From Oleidesulfovibrio alaskensis DSM 16109 (GTDB lineage Bacteria > Desulfobacterota > Desulfovibrionia > Desulfovibrionales > Desulfovibrionaceae): a stretch of 64,000 bases of DNA. Position 1 is the stretch's first letter. The number at the start of each line of letters is the position of its first letter. The position numbers and the translations under genes are program-made. Shown in pieces: positions 16,054-25,084 of the stretch. The notes under the pieces were generated by a model. It was not told where the DNA came from and searched no databases. It saw nothing but the letters and a program-made list of their open reading frames with translations. The DNA is taken from assembly GCF_000482745.1 (NCBI RefSeq), contig NZ_AXWQ01000006.1, forward strand, positions 1-64,000. The letters are read 5' to 3'.

Positions 16054-17280
16054 TTACGATATATCAGAGAACCACTTCCGCATACGCGACAGCACACGGT
16101 TGAACATGTTGCCGTCGCGGATCCGGAATTTCAGTTCCAGCCCTTCCTTTTCCGCGCCGTAGCACAAAAGCCCCACGGCGGTGGCAAATTTCGGGCTGTT
16201 GACCACATCCTTCAATCCCCCGACGTTGCGGGGATACCCTATGCGGGTGGGCAGGTTGAAAATCTGTTCCCCCAGTTCCTGGCAGCCTTCTATAAGGGCC
16301 GTACCACCGGTCAGAACAACACCTGCGCCTATCATGTTCTTGAACCCGTAACGGACAAGCTCCTGATCGACCAGCGACAGGATTTCTTCCATGCGGGGTT
16401 CGCATATTTCGGCAAGCACCTGCCGCGACAGGCGGCGGGGTTCGCGGTCGCCCACGCTGGCAACCTCTATTCCCTCGTCGTCGCGGACCATCTCGGCCAT
16501 GGCGCAGCCATATTTGATTTTAATTTTTTCAGCAGAAGCCATGGGGGTACGCAGCCCGAAAGCTATATCGTTGGTCAGGTTCTGCCCGCCCAGCGCCAGC
16601 ACCCCCGTGTGCTTTATGGAATCGTTGGCAAACACCGCTATATCCGTGGTGCCGCCGCCCAGATCAACCAGTGCCACGCCGATCTCGCGTTCTTCTTCGG
16701 TCAGCACGGCTTTGGATGACGCCAGTGCCTCAAGCACAATGTCGGAAACATCCAGCCCGCTGCGATGGCAGGAACGCACAATGTTCTGGGCGCTGGCCAC
16801 AGCGCCGGTGACAATGTGCACCTTCACCTCAAGCCGCACGCCCGCCATGCCCAGAGGATCGGCAATGCCGCGCTGCTCATCCACTATATATTCCTGAGGA
16901 AGGATATGAATGACCTCGCGGTCCATGGGAATATTCAGCGCTTTGGCAGCGTCGAGCACGCGCTCGACATCGCGCGGAGCCACCTCTCCGCCTTTCACGG
17001 CGATGACTCCGTCGCTGTTGGCGCCTTTTATATGGCTGCCCGCGATGCCCGCGTAGACCGAGCGGATTTCGCAGCCTGCCATAAGCTCGGCTTCTTCCAG
17101 CGCTTTTTTGATGGACTGGACGGTTTGTTCGATATTGACAACCACCCCTTTACGCAGCCCTGTGGAAGGACTGGTGCCTATGCCCACAATGTCGATGCCC
17201 TCTTCCGTGGGTTCGCCGACAACGCAGCATATTTTGGTGGTGCCGATATCAAGACCGACTATCAGATCCGACTTGGCCAT
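16054..17280 (-). CDS. ftsA: Cell division protein FtsA
   Basis: FtsA is the actin-like ATPase that tethers FtsZ to the membrane. The 408-residue product begins with the phosphate-1 motif LIVGLDIGTTKICCVVGE and has phosphate-2 VALVDLGGGTTDIAVF and adenosine motif VVLTGGTALIEG. The C-terminal MFNRVLSRMRKWFSDIS is the amphipathic membrane-targeting helix. The ATG at 17280 follows GGAGGAGGA; upstream in-frame codons overlap ftsQ and are ignored. It sits between ftsQ and ftsZ, as in most dcw clusters. Confidence 0.96.
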   Translation of the reverse strand: MAKSDLIVGLDIGTTKICCVVGEPTEEGIDIVGIGTSPSTGLRKGVVVNIEQTVQSIKKALEEAELMAGCEIRSVYAGIAGSHIKGANSDGVIAVKGGEVAPRDVERVLDAAKALNIPMDREVIHILPQEYIVDEQRGIADPLGMAGVRLEVKVHIVTGAVASAQNIVRSCHRSGLDVSDIVLEALASSKAVLTEEEREIGVALVDLGGGTTDIAVFANDSIKHTGVLALGGQNLTNDIAFGLRTPMASAEKIKIKYGCAMAEMVRDDEGIEVASVGDREPRRLSRQVLAEICEPRMEEILSLVDQELVRYGFKNMIGAGVVLTGGTALIEGCQELGEQIFNLPTRIGYPRNVGGLKDVVNSPKFATAVGLLCYGAEKEGLELKFRIRDGNMFNRVLSRMRKWFSDIS

Positions 17281-17306
17281 TCCTCCTCCTCCGGCGGAAC
17301 CTTGTT

Positions 17307-18143
17307 CTAGCGGGCTGCCGCATGCCGGCGTACCCACACGTTGGGGCCTTCCGCCCGCATGTCGCGCATACCTTCCAGTTCGCCACGTCTGCCCAGATCG
17401 GCAAATACAAGGCTAAGGCGCCTCAGGTCCGCATCCATATCGTCCAGCCCGAAAACCAGACGAAGATTTTTATCTTCCATGTACAGTTCCACGCTTCTGC
17501 CTGCTGTCAGGTGTATGCGCGAGGCATCGTCCACCTGCAGGGGCAGCGCCGAAGCGCCTACCGCGCGTATGACCTGCGGCATATATCCCACAAGCTCGGC
17601 GGCTTCGGAGTCTATCTGCAACAAGGGCAGCGATACAAATTTTTCCGAACCGACAGGAGCTATTATGCGTCCTTCACTGTCGGCATAGCACAAAACACCG
17701 CCCTTTTGCACCCAGAACCGAGGTACACGCTCCTCTATTCTTATATGAATTCTATCAGGAAGCAACCTTTTTACAGAAACATTTTTTACCCAGTTATTTT
17801 CAAGTAACCTTTGTTCAACTTTTTCGATATTGGCACTCAGCAGGTTTGTACCAGGACCTATTTCAGAGATGCTGATGACAGTATCATCACTGAGCATGTG
17901 TATGCCTTGAATTTCAATCTGCTTTGCAGCAAAGTATCCGGTACTCGTCAAAAGTCTGTACGCATATAGACAACTGAAGCTCATTGCAGAAAGCAGTACT
18001 GCACTTAGCACTACAGCGCTTGTAACAAAAAACCATCCTGACGGAAGTTCAGGAGATTTGAAAACCTTTTTTTTGCGCCTGTAACTATTATTACTCCTGC
18101 GAGGTGCAGACTCGCGTTTATTCGTTGAACGCTTTACTGCCAT
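17307..18143 (-). CDS. ftsQ: Cell division protein FtsQ
   Basis: FtsQ (DivIB) is a bitopic scaffold of the divisome. The 278-residue product has a basic cytoplasmic tail (residues 1-35), one membrane span (about 37-62), a POTRA domain (AAKQIEIQGIHMLSDDTVIS) and a beta domain (VKRLLPDRIHIRIEERVPRF). The gene overlaps the end of murB by ten bases. The 5' half, about 17740-18130, is visibly AT-richer than the rest of the cluster and uses codons such as ATA, TTA and AGA that its neighbours avoid. Function is clear; the base composition is odd. Confidence 0.92.
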   Translation of the reverse strand: MAVKRSTNKRESAPRRSNNSYRRKKKVFKSPELPSGWFFVTSAVVLSAVLLSAMSFSCLYAYRLLTSTGYFAAKQIEIQGIHMLSDDTVISISEIGPGTNLLSANIEKVEQRLLENNWVKNVSVKRLLPDRIHIRIEERVPRFWVQKGGVLCYADSEGRIIAPVGSEKFVSLPLLQIDSEAAELVGYMPQVIRAVGASALPLQVDDASRIHLTAGRSVELYMEDKNLRLVFGLDDMDADLRRLSLVFADLGRRGELEGMRDMRAEGPNVWVRRHAAAR

Positions 18144-19033
18144 GGCCAGATTTTCACTTCCAGCTCAAGATAATGCTCTGTGGCTCTCTCAACAGCATGC
18201 CGGGCATCATCTATCAGCTCCATTGCATCGTCTGACGTACCCTGTGCTTTGTTGACAAGAAAATTTGCATGCAGTGACGAAAAAGCCATACCGCCCTTTC
18301 CGCGCCCTCTGAATCCGCACTGGTCCAGCAGTCTGCCGGCACTTATCCCATCAGCGGGATTTTTAAAAACGCATCCGGCGCTGTGTTCCGTCACGGGCTG
18401 TGTCTTCTTTTTCAGCAGCGCATTGCTGCGCATTGCATCACGTACTGCAGTGGCAGTGCTCCTGCGCAGTTGCAACGTCACGGCAGCCACCACAAACCAT
18501 CCTCCGGCAGCAGGAACCGAAAAATGCCTGTATTCACAGCGGCACTGCGACCGCGGCACGCGGATCATGCCGGTACCGGCAGAAAAAATTTCGACGGAAG
18601 ACAGCACCGAGCCCATGTCGTTGCCGTACGATCCGGCGTTCATGGCTACGGCTCCGCCCACGGTTCCGGGCACCCCCGCCAGACCTTCCAGTCCCGAAAG
18701 CCCCTGTGCCGCCAGTCTGCCCAGCAACACCGGCAACCGGACTCCCGCAGCAACACGCACCAGCACACGGTCTTCTGCCTGCGGGTCTGCCCATGCTTCC
18801 GGCTCTGCTTTCAGCGCGGGGTTGATTATCACCAGCGGCAATTCTCCGTCGCGGGCCAGTATGTTACTGCCGCGCCCCAGCACAGCCGGAGTGCCTCCCA
18901 GACGTTCCAGCACCCGCGGCAGCCCGTCAAAGGCATGCATGTCGTCCAGACGCACTTCGGCAAGGGCCTGTCCGCCCAGCCGGAGTGTGGTGCGCTCTTT
19001 CAGCACCGGACCAGAAAGTATCACGGGCTTCAC
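18134..19033 (-). CDS. murB: UDP-N-acetylenolpyruvoylglucosamine reductase MurB
   Basis: MurB is the FAD-dependent enzyme that reduces enolpyruvyl-UDP-GlcNAc to UDP-MurNAc. The 299-residue product shows the FAD-binding segments VLGRGSNILARDGEL and GLEGLAGVPGTVGGAVAMNA (about 94-130), and the C-terminal HSAGCVFKNP containing the catalytic Ser. The start is a GTG at 19033 with GGGGAA inside the 3' end of murC. murC ends five bases upstream. It overlaps ftsQ downstream. Confidence 0.95.
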   Translation of the reverse strand: MKPVILSGPVLKERTTLRLGGQALAEVRLDDMHAFDGLPRVLERLGGTPAVLGRGSNILARDGELPLVIINPALKAEPEAWADPQAEDRVLVRVAAGVRLPVLLGRLAAQGLSGLEGLAGVPGTVGGAVAMNAGSYGNDMGSVLSSVEIFSAGTGMIRVPRSQCRCEYRHFSVPAAGGWFVVAAVTLQLRRSTATAVRDAMRSNALLKKKTQPVTEHSAGCVFKNPADGISAGRLLDQCGFRGRGKGGMAFSSLHANFLVNKAQGTSDDAMELIDDARHAVERATEHYLELEVKIWPWQ

Positions 19034-19038
19034 AGCTG

Positions 19039-20403
19039 TTATTCCCCGTCCAGATAAAACTGTCCCACCGTCCAGATGCTGCCGGCGCCAAGAGTAAGAA
19101 AAAGATCACCCGGCCGGAGCGTTTCCGGCAGTGCGGCACGCATGGCATCAAAATCCTGAAAGTAATCCACATCGGTATTGCTCACCTGCCGGATTCCCTG
19201 CGCCAGACTCTGACCGCTGACCCCCGGTATGGGAGCCTCACTCGCAGGATAAATTTCCGTCAGCAGCAACTTGTCCACGTTGTCAAAAGCTTTGCAGAAG
19301 TCGCCGAACAGCGCCTTGGTCCGGCTGAACCGGTGCGGCTGAAAAGCCACCACAAGCCTGCGCCCGGGGTAGCACGTGCGCGCCGTGGCAAGAGTCGCCG
19401 CAATCTCCGCCGGATGGTGCCCGTAGTCGTCCACGACCAGCACTCCGCCGCGCTCGCCTTTGCGCTCAAACCTGCGCCCCACTCCGCGGAAGTTGGCAAG
19501 CCCGCGCAGACATACATCCGCCGCGATGCCTGTTTCCAGCCCCACACCTATGGCTGCCAGCGCGTTAAGCACATTGTGTCTGCCGGGCTGCACAAGATTC
19601 ACTTCGCCCAGATCTTCGCCATGCAGCAGCACCCTGAACCGGCTGGTCTCGCCGCAGGTTACAGTCTCGGCCCGTAACTGATTGTCGGGACCGAAACCGT
19701 AGGTAAGCACAGGCCGTTTGATCTGAGGAAGCAGGCGCCGCACACCGGCGTCATCACCGCACACCACGTTCATGCCGTAAAAAGGCACCTTGTTCATGAA
19801 GTTGATGAACGCTGTGTCGATGGCCTGCTGATCATGATAAAAGTCCACATGGTCCAGATCCACATTGGTCACAACATTGACCACCGGCGACAGACACAGG
19901 AACGATCCATCGGACTCGTCAGCTTCGGCCAGCAGAAATTCGCCTTCTCCCAGCCGTGCATTGGAGCCGTATGCATTCAGTCTGCCCCCGATGATGACGG
20001 TAGGGTCGGTACCGGCTTCGTCAAAAATGGCTGCCGTAAGCGATGTGGTGGTGGTTTTGCCATGGGTGCCGGCTATGGCTATGCCCTTGCGCAGCCGCAT
20101 CAGTTCGGCCAGCATTTCGGCACGCGGAATAATGGGAATGCCCTTTTCCTGCGCGGCCTGCACTTCCGGATTATCCATGCTCACGGCTGTCGATTTCACC
20201 AGCACCTGTGCGTCCGTCACGTTTTCGGCACCGTGGCCGATGAAAATATCTGCCCCCAGACGGCGCAGACGGCGCACGGAAGGACTGTCATTCATGTCGG
20301 AGCCGCGCACTTCGAAACCGAGATTGAGAAGCACCTCGGCTATGCCGCACATTCCCGTGCCGCCTATGCCGACCATATGAATTCTGAAAACTTTTCCGAT
20401 CAC
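19039..20403 (-). CDS. murC: UDP-N-acetylmuramate-L-alanine ligase MurC
   Basis: MurC adds L-Ala to UDP-MurNAc. The 454-residue product has the N-terminal Rossmann motif IHMVGIGGTGMCGIAEVLL, the ATP loop IAGTHGKTTTTSL (about 110-122) and the ligase-domain histidine segment VVDDYGHHPAEI. It starts at a GTG (20403), four bases after the murG stop. The AAGGAGA ribosome binding site lies within the end of murG, so the two are translationally linked. Confidence 0.96.
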   Translation of the reverse strand: MIGKVFRIHMVGIGGTGMCGIAEVLLNLGFEVRGSDMNDSPSVRRLRRLGADIFIGHGAENVTDAQVLVKSTAVSMDNPEVQAAQEKGIPIIPRAEMLAELMRLRKGIAIAGTHGKTTTTSLTAAIFDEAGTDPTVIIGGRLNAYGSNARLGEGEFLLAEADESDGSFLCLSPVVNVVTNVDLDHVDFYHDQQAIDTAFINFMNKVPFYGMNVVCGDDAGVRRLLPQIKRPVLTYGFGPDNQLRAETVTCGETSRFRVLLHGEDLGEVNLVQPGRHNVLNALAAIGVGLETGIAADVCLRGLANFRGVGRRFERKGERGGVLVVDDYGHHPAEIAATLATARTCYPGRRLVVAFQPHRFSRTKALFGDFCKAFDNVDKLLLTEIYPASEAPIPGVSGQSLAQGIRQVSNTDVDYFQDFDAMRAALPETLRPGDLFLTLGAGSIWTVGQFYLDGE

Positions 20404-20407
20404 GCCG

Positions 20408-21529
20408 TTATTCTCCTTCCCGCTCAGGCACCAGCGACCTTAAGGGCTTTTTCCTTATCAAATCTTTTGCGCCGCTCACTATGGCGGCTGCAGCCTCGGG
20501 TCTTGCCATCCTGCGCATCGCCGCAGACATGCCCTGCAGCCGTCCGTGGTCTTTCAGCAGGTCAATGATCTGTCCTGCCAGCACGGCAGGCGGCATGGAC
20601 TCAAGATCGCGCTGCGCTATGCTTTGTGCCGCTCCGCGGTCCGCCAGAAAAGCAGCGTTGGCGGTCTGATGGTCGTGCGTTGCAAAAGGAAACGGCACAA
20701 ACACGGCGGGCACCCCGGCGGCGGCCAGTTCAAATACCGTTGTGGCTCCGGCCCGGCACAGGGCCAGGTCTGTCCAGGCATACGCAGCAGCCATATCTTC
20801 CACAAAATCAACCACCGTGGCCTGCACGCCGGCCTTGTCGTATGCCGACCGTACGGTTTCCAGATCGGCAGCGCCTGTCTGGTGCAGTATTTCCACACCG
20901 GCGTCCCGCAATTGCGGCAGCATGTTTACGACGGCAAGGTTAAGGGCGTGCGCCCCCTGACTGCCTCCCATCACAAGCAGCCTGCGCGCCGGCACATGCC
21001 CTGCGCGGTGCGCTCCGGCCGCGGCAATGGCCGCACGCACGGGATTTCCCGTAAGCACAGTCTTGCGCTGCAGAAAATATTCCTGCGGATCGGGAAACGA
21101 GATAAAAACCCTGTCCGCTATCTTTGCCAGCAGCCTGTTGGCCATGCCGGGCACACTGTTCTGTTCGTGCACGGCACAGGGCTTTTCGCGCAGCTTTGCA
21201 GCCACCATGGCGGCAAAGGCGGCATATCCGCCAAACCCGATAACCACATCCGGGTTAAAGCGACCCACCAGCCGCATCCCTCTGGCCACCCCGGCTGTCA
21301 TGGCAGCAAGAGCCAGCGGCGCCTTTAAGCCGCGCCCCATGACTCCGCGTACGGGCAGTCCTTCAAAGCGTATCCCGTGCGCGGGCACGATGCGTGCTTC
21401 AGGCCCGTAACTTCCGCCCACAAAAAGAATATCTGCGGCAGGATACTGTCTGCGTATTTCTTCGGCCACGGCCAGTGCGGGAAAGATATGCCCGCCTGTA
21501 CCACCGGTTGTCAGCAGCACGCGCTTCAT
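20408..21529 (-). CDS. murG: Lipid II synthase glycosyltransferase MurG
   Basis: MurG transfers GlcNAc from UDP-GlcNAc to lipid I at the inner face of the membrane. The 373-residue product has the N-terminal glycine-rich loop TTGGTGGHIFPALAVA, EQNSVPGMANRLLA, and the C-terminal donor-site motif DLALCRAGATTVFELAAAG (about 255-273). The ATG overlaps the ftsW stop (ATGA), with GGGAG upstream. Length is typical. Confidence 0.96.
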   Translation of the reverse strand: MKRVLLTTGGTGGHIFPALAVAEEIRRQYPAADILFVGGSYGPEARIVPAHGIRFEGLPVRGVMGRGLKAPLALAAMTAGVARGMRLVGRFNPDVVIGFGGYAAFAAMVAAKLREKPCAVHEQNSVPGMANRLLAKIADRVFISFPDPQEYFLQRKTVLTGNPVRAAIAAAGAHRAGHVPARRLLVMGGSQGAHALNLAVVNMLPQLRDAGVEILHQTGAADLETVRSAYDKAGVQATVVDFVEDMAAAYAWTDLALCRAGATTVFELAAAGVPAVFVPFPFATHDHQTANAAFLADRGAAQSIAQRDLESMPPAVLAGQIIDLLKDHGRLQGMSAAMRRMARPEAAAAIVSGAKDLIRKKPLRSLVPEREGE

Positions 21530-22644
21530 TGTGTACTCCCTGCGCTGCGCGAGAAATTAAGCAGCAGGCCGACACAGATAAGCGTGCCCAGCAGACTGCT
21601 GCCCCCGTAGCTCAGAAACGGCATGGGTACCCCCTTGGGCGGGGCAACCCCGAGAACAACGGCCATGTTAAGGGTGGCGCCCAGAACCAGAATCATGGTC
21701 ACGCCGAAGGCTGTCAGCCTGTCGCGCAGGTCCTGCTGACGCACCGCCACGGTGAACGCTCTGTAAAAAAAGACAGCCATCATCACAAAAACCAGCGTCA
21801 CGCCCAGAAATCCAAGCTCTTCGCCAACCACGGCCATTATGAAATCGTTATGCGCTTCGGGCAGAAAAAACAGCTTCTGATGTCCTGCTCCCAGTCCCAC
21901 TCCGGCCACTCCGCCCGTACCCAGCGCATACAGCGACTGCACCAGCTGGTAGCCGGTGTCCAGCGCATCGGCAAACGGGTCGAGAAACGCCAGAAGACGC
22001 CGCGACCGGTAGGTGGACTGCACGATAAGCAGCCAGGCCCCCCCGCAGGCAAGCAGGGCGGAAGCCGCCAGATACACCCACCGCGTGCCACCCGTAAGGC
22101 ACATGAAAAACAGAATCATGGCCAGCACCGCAGCACCGCCGAAGTCCGGCTGCAACAACAGCAGAAAACACAGAACGCCGGTAACAAAAAACGGCGGTAT
22201 GACCCCGCGGCTGAAGGTTTTCACAAGCTCCTGCTTGGCGCTGAGAAAATAGCCGAGATACAGCACCAGAGCGATTTTGGTAAATTCCAGCGGCTGAATG
22301 GAAAACGGCCCCGCAGAAATCCAGCGCCGTGCTCCGTTCACCTCTACCCCCAGCGGAGTAAGCGCCAGCACCAGCAGCAGAAAAGCCCCGAAAAGAGCCG
22401 GATACTGCATACGGTACAGTACGCCGCGCGGCAGCATGCTCAAAGCGCACATCACGACGAGTCCGGCTCCGGCATAAACAAGCTGCTTCTGAAAAAAGAA
22501 GTACTTGCTGCCGTAAAACCGTTCGGCCATGACCGCGCTGGAAGACAGCACCATCATAAGTCCGAAGCCCAGCAGTGCCAGTGCCGCCACAAGCAGCCAC
22601 CAGTCGGCCGTGCGGATGCCTTCTGCCGTCTGCGCCCTTGCCAT
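21526..22644 (-). CDS. ftsW: Peptidoglycan glycosyltransferase FtsW
   Basis: FtsW is the SEDS-family polymerase that works with FtsI at the septum. The 372-residue product has about ten membrane spans. Conserved loops are NGARRWISAGPFSIQPLEFTK split over positions 107-127, AHNDFIMAVVGEELGF, and PFLSYGGSS near the end. The usual QPSE motif reads QPLE here, a small departure. The start overlaps the murD stop by one base (TGATG). Confidence 0.94.
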   Translation of the reverse strand: MARAQTAEGIRTADWWLLVAALALLGFGLMMVLSSSAVMAERFYGSKYFFFQKQLVYAGAGLVVMCALSMLPRGVLYRMQYPALFGAFLLLVLALTPLGVEVNGARRWISAGPFSIQPLEFTKIALVLYLGYFLSAKQELVKTFSRGVIPPFFVTGVLCFLLLLQPDFGGAAVLAMILFFMCLTGGTRWVYLAASALLACGGAWLLIVQSTYRSRRLLAFLDPFADALDTGYQLVQSLYALGTGGVAGVGLGAGHQKLFFLPEAHNDFIMAVVGEELGFLGVTLVFVMMAVFFYRAFTVAVRQQDLRDRLTAFGVTMILVLGATLNMAVVLGVAPPKGVPMPFLSYGGSSLLGTLICVGLLLNFSRSAGSTQ

Positions 22645-23987
22645 CAGTCGTCACGCTCCGCTTTCCACGCGGCCACATTCCGCTTGAAATCTTCGCCGCG
22701 TTCCTTGTAGTTGCTGTACAGGTCATAACTGGACGTGGCAGGCGACATAAGCACCACATCGCCCGGCTGTGCCATGGCCGTCATACGTCTGAACGCCGTC
22801 TGCAGGTCATGATCCCAGCTCATGGGCACCACATCCGCCCACGCGTGTTCAAAAATTTCTCTGCTGGCGCCGAACAGCCCCACGGCTTTTGCATGACGGC
22901 GGACGACGGGAATCAGCGATACAAGATCCCCTCCCTTCCATTTGCCGCCGCACAGCAGCAATACGGGCCTGTCAAAACTTTCCAGCGCCGCCTTCATGGA
23001 ATCCACCGTGGTGGATTTTGAATCATTGACAAAAAGCACGCCGGCCACCTCGTCCACCTTTTCCAGCCGGTGCTCCAGCGGGGCAAACTCTTCCACCGCC
23101 TGCGCCGCCTGCGACTGCGTCACGCCGAAAGCCCGGCAGGCAAGCCAGGCTGCCTCTATGTTGGCCATGTTATGACTGCCCAGCAGCGCCGTGCGCGGAA
23201 AACGCCGCACAGCATCGAAAAACTCGCGGCGGGCCGCCAGCGCATAGCGGTCGGCAAGTTCCTCCATGCCGCTTTGCAGCACGGCCAGATCATCCGGCCC
23301 CTGCAGGGCAAACAGCCGGAACTTGGCATCAAGGTACTCCTGCATGTCAGCATGGTAATCGAGGTGGTTGGCAGAAATATTTATGAGCACCGCCACTTCG
23401 GGCCGCAGTGTGGTGCATGTCTGCAGCTGAAAACTGCTGACTTCCAGCACCAGCACATCGGCGGGAGCCTCACCTGCAGCCACATCCAGCACATATTCCG
23501 ACAGGGGCGTGCCTATGTTGCCCCCCAGAAAAACACGCTTGCCCGCTGCACGCAGCATGGCCGCGCACAGGCTGACGGTTGTGGTTTTGCCGCTTGTGCC
23601 GGTTACAGCCAGCATCGGACTGGTCACGCAGCGCGCAGCCAGATCAATTTCGGCCATAATTTCCGGCGGGCGGGAGGCATCAAGATACGGCAGCAGTGAT
23701 GCCACCGGCACGCCGGGGCTGGGTACCAGAATATCGGCACCTGCAAACTGTTCTGCGCTGTGGCTGCCGTAGCGGCAGTCAAATCCCAGTCTAGCCGCCA
23801 GCGAGGCGAATTCGGCGGAAACACGGCTTTCGTCTTTTTCGACTATGCGGACTGACGCCCCGAGATGGTGCAGCAGACGTGCGGCAGCCGTGCCGGAACG
23901 GCCGGTGCCCACCACCACGGCCACAGCGCCGGAACGTACCGGTGCGGCGGCAGGCGTGTCGTGTGTATGCGGTATAACGGTATGCAT
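22644..23987 (-). CDS. murD: UDP-N-acetylmuramoylalanine-D-glutamate ligase MurD
   Basis: MurD adds D-Glu to UDP-MurNAc-L-Ala. The 447-residue product has VVVGTGRSGTAAARLL near the N-terminus, ATP loop AVTGTSGKTTTVSL, the central NISANHLDYHADMQEYLDAK (about 226-245) and VNDSKSTTVDSMKAAL. The ATG at 23987 has GGGGAAG upstream. The much longer open frame to 24326 runs back through mraY and encodes a non-MurD sequence, so I reject it. Confidence 0.95.
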   Translation of the reverse strand: MHTVIPHTHDTPAAAPVRSGAVAVVVGTGRSGTAAARLLHHLGASVRIVEKDESRVSAEFASLAARLGFDCRYGSHSAEQFAGADILVPSPGVPVASLLPYLDASRPPEIMAEIDLAARCVTSPMLAVTGTSGKTTTVSLCAAMLRAAGKRVFLGGNIGTPLSEYVLDVAAGEAPADVLVLEVSSFQLQTCTTLRPEVAVLINISANHLDYHADMQEYLDAKFRLFALQGPDDLAVLQSGMEELADRYALAARREFFDAVRRFPRTALLGSHNMANIEAAWLACRAFGVTQSQAAQAVEEFAPLEHRLEKVDEVAGVLFVNDSKSTTVDSMKAALESFDRPVLLLCGGKWKGGDLVSLIPVVRRHAKAVGLFGASREIFEHAWADVVPMSWDHDLQTAFRRMTAMAQPGDVVLMSPATSSYDLYSNYKERGEDFKRNVAAWKAERDD

Positions 23988-24001
23988 ATCTGTCTTCCCC
24001 T

Positions 24002-25078
24002 TCAGCGCAGCTTGAGCACTGAAAGCGCCATCAGTCCGAACACGATGGACATTATCCAGAAGCGGATAATGATTTTTGACTCGGGAATGCCTTTCAGTTC
24101 GAAATGGTGATGCAGCGGAGCCATGCGGAAAATGCGCTTGCCTCCGGTCATGCGGAAATACCCCACCTGAAGAATGACCGAGAGCGATTCGAGAACAAAA
24201 AGCCCGCCGGCCACCAGCATGATGAGTTCCTGTTTGCACAGCACAGCCAGAAAACCCAGCGCGCCGCCCAGACTCAGCGAACCCACGTCGCCCATGAACA
24301 CCTGCGCGGGGTAGGCGTTGAACCACAGAAAACCCAGACCGGCACCGATAAGTGCGCCGCAGAAAACGGTCACCTCACCCATGCCGGGCACATAGGGCAC
24401 CTGCAGGTATCCGGCTATCTGGCTGTGTCCTGCAATGTAGATGAAAATGGAAAAAACGATTCCCGCCACCACGGTGGGCCCTATGGCCAGCCCGTCCATG
24501 CCGTCTGTCAGGTTGACCCCGTTGGACGAACCGACCAGCACAATCATGGCAAACGGAATGTAGAACCAGCCGAGGTCCGGCTGCAGATTTTTGAAAAACG
24601 GAAACGAAAGCACGGTGGAGTACGCCGGTTCCTTGACCAGAAAATACATGGCCACAGCCGCTATGACCATCTGCCACAAAAATTTGGAACGGGCGGTAAG
24701 CCCCTGATTGGTCTTGCGCCGCAGCTTGGTATAATCATCCAGAAAGCCCACCAGACCGAAGCCGGTAAACACCAGCATGACCAGCCACAGGTACACGTTG
24801 GTCAGGTCGCCCCACAACAGCACGCTGATGATAAGGCTGAAGCCGATGAGCAGCCCGCCCATGGTGGGGGTACCCGCTTTCTGCACATGGCAGGAGACTT
24901 CTTCCTGAATGTACTGCCCGCATTTGACGCGCTTGAGCCAGCGGATAAACCGCGGGCCGATGAAAATGGTGATGAGCAGCGCCGTCAGCAGCGCCCACAC
25001 CGAACGGAATGTGATGTACCGGAACACGTTGAGCAGCGGCAGTTCCGCGCTGAGCGGATACAGGAAATGATACAGCAT
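24002..25078 (-). CDS. mraY: Phospho-N-acetylmuramoyl-pentapeptide transferase MraY
   Basis: MraY forms lipid I by moving phospho-MurNAc-pentapeptide onto undecaprenyl phosphate. The 358-residue, ten-span product has the catalytic motifs GFLDDYTKLRRKTNQGL (about 112-128), SNGVNLTDGMDGLAIGP and NAYPAQVFMGDVGSLSLGG, and ends with MAPLHHHFELKG. AAGGGAG precedes the ATG. It follows murF by six bases. Confidence 0.96.
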   Translation of the reverse strand: MLYHFLYPLSAELPLLNVFRYITFRSVWALLTALLITIFIGPRFIRWLKRVKCGQYIQEEVSCHVQKAGTPTMGGLLIGFSLIISVLLWGDLTNVYLWLVMLVFTGFGLVGFLDDYTKLRRKTNQGLTARSKFLWQMVIAAVAMYFLVKEPAYSTVLSFPFFKNLQPDLGWFYIPFAMIVLVGSSNGVNLTDGMDGLAIGPTVVAGIVFSIFIYIAGHSQIAGYLQVPYVPGMGEVTVFCGALIGAGLGFLWFNAYPAQVFMGDVGSLSLGGALGFLAVLCKQELIMLVAGGLFVLESLSVILQVGYFRMTGGKRIFRMAPLHHHFELKGIPESKIIIRFWIMSIVFGLMALSVLKLR

Positions 25079-25084
25079 ATGCGG

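Noticed and set aside
23988..24326. N-terminal extension of the murD frame
   Set aside because: The extra 113 codons lie in mraY in another frame, and the good ribosome binding site is at 23987.
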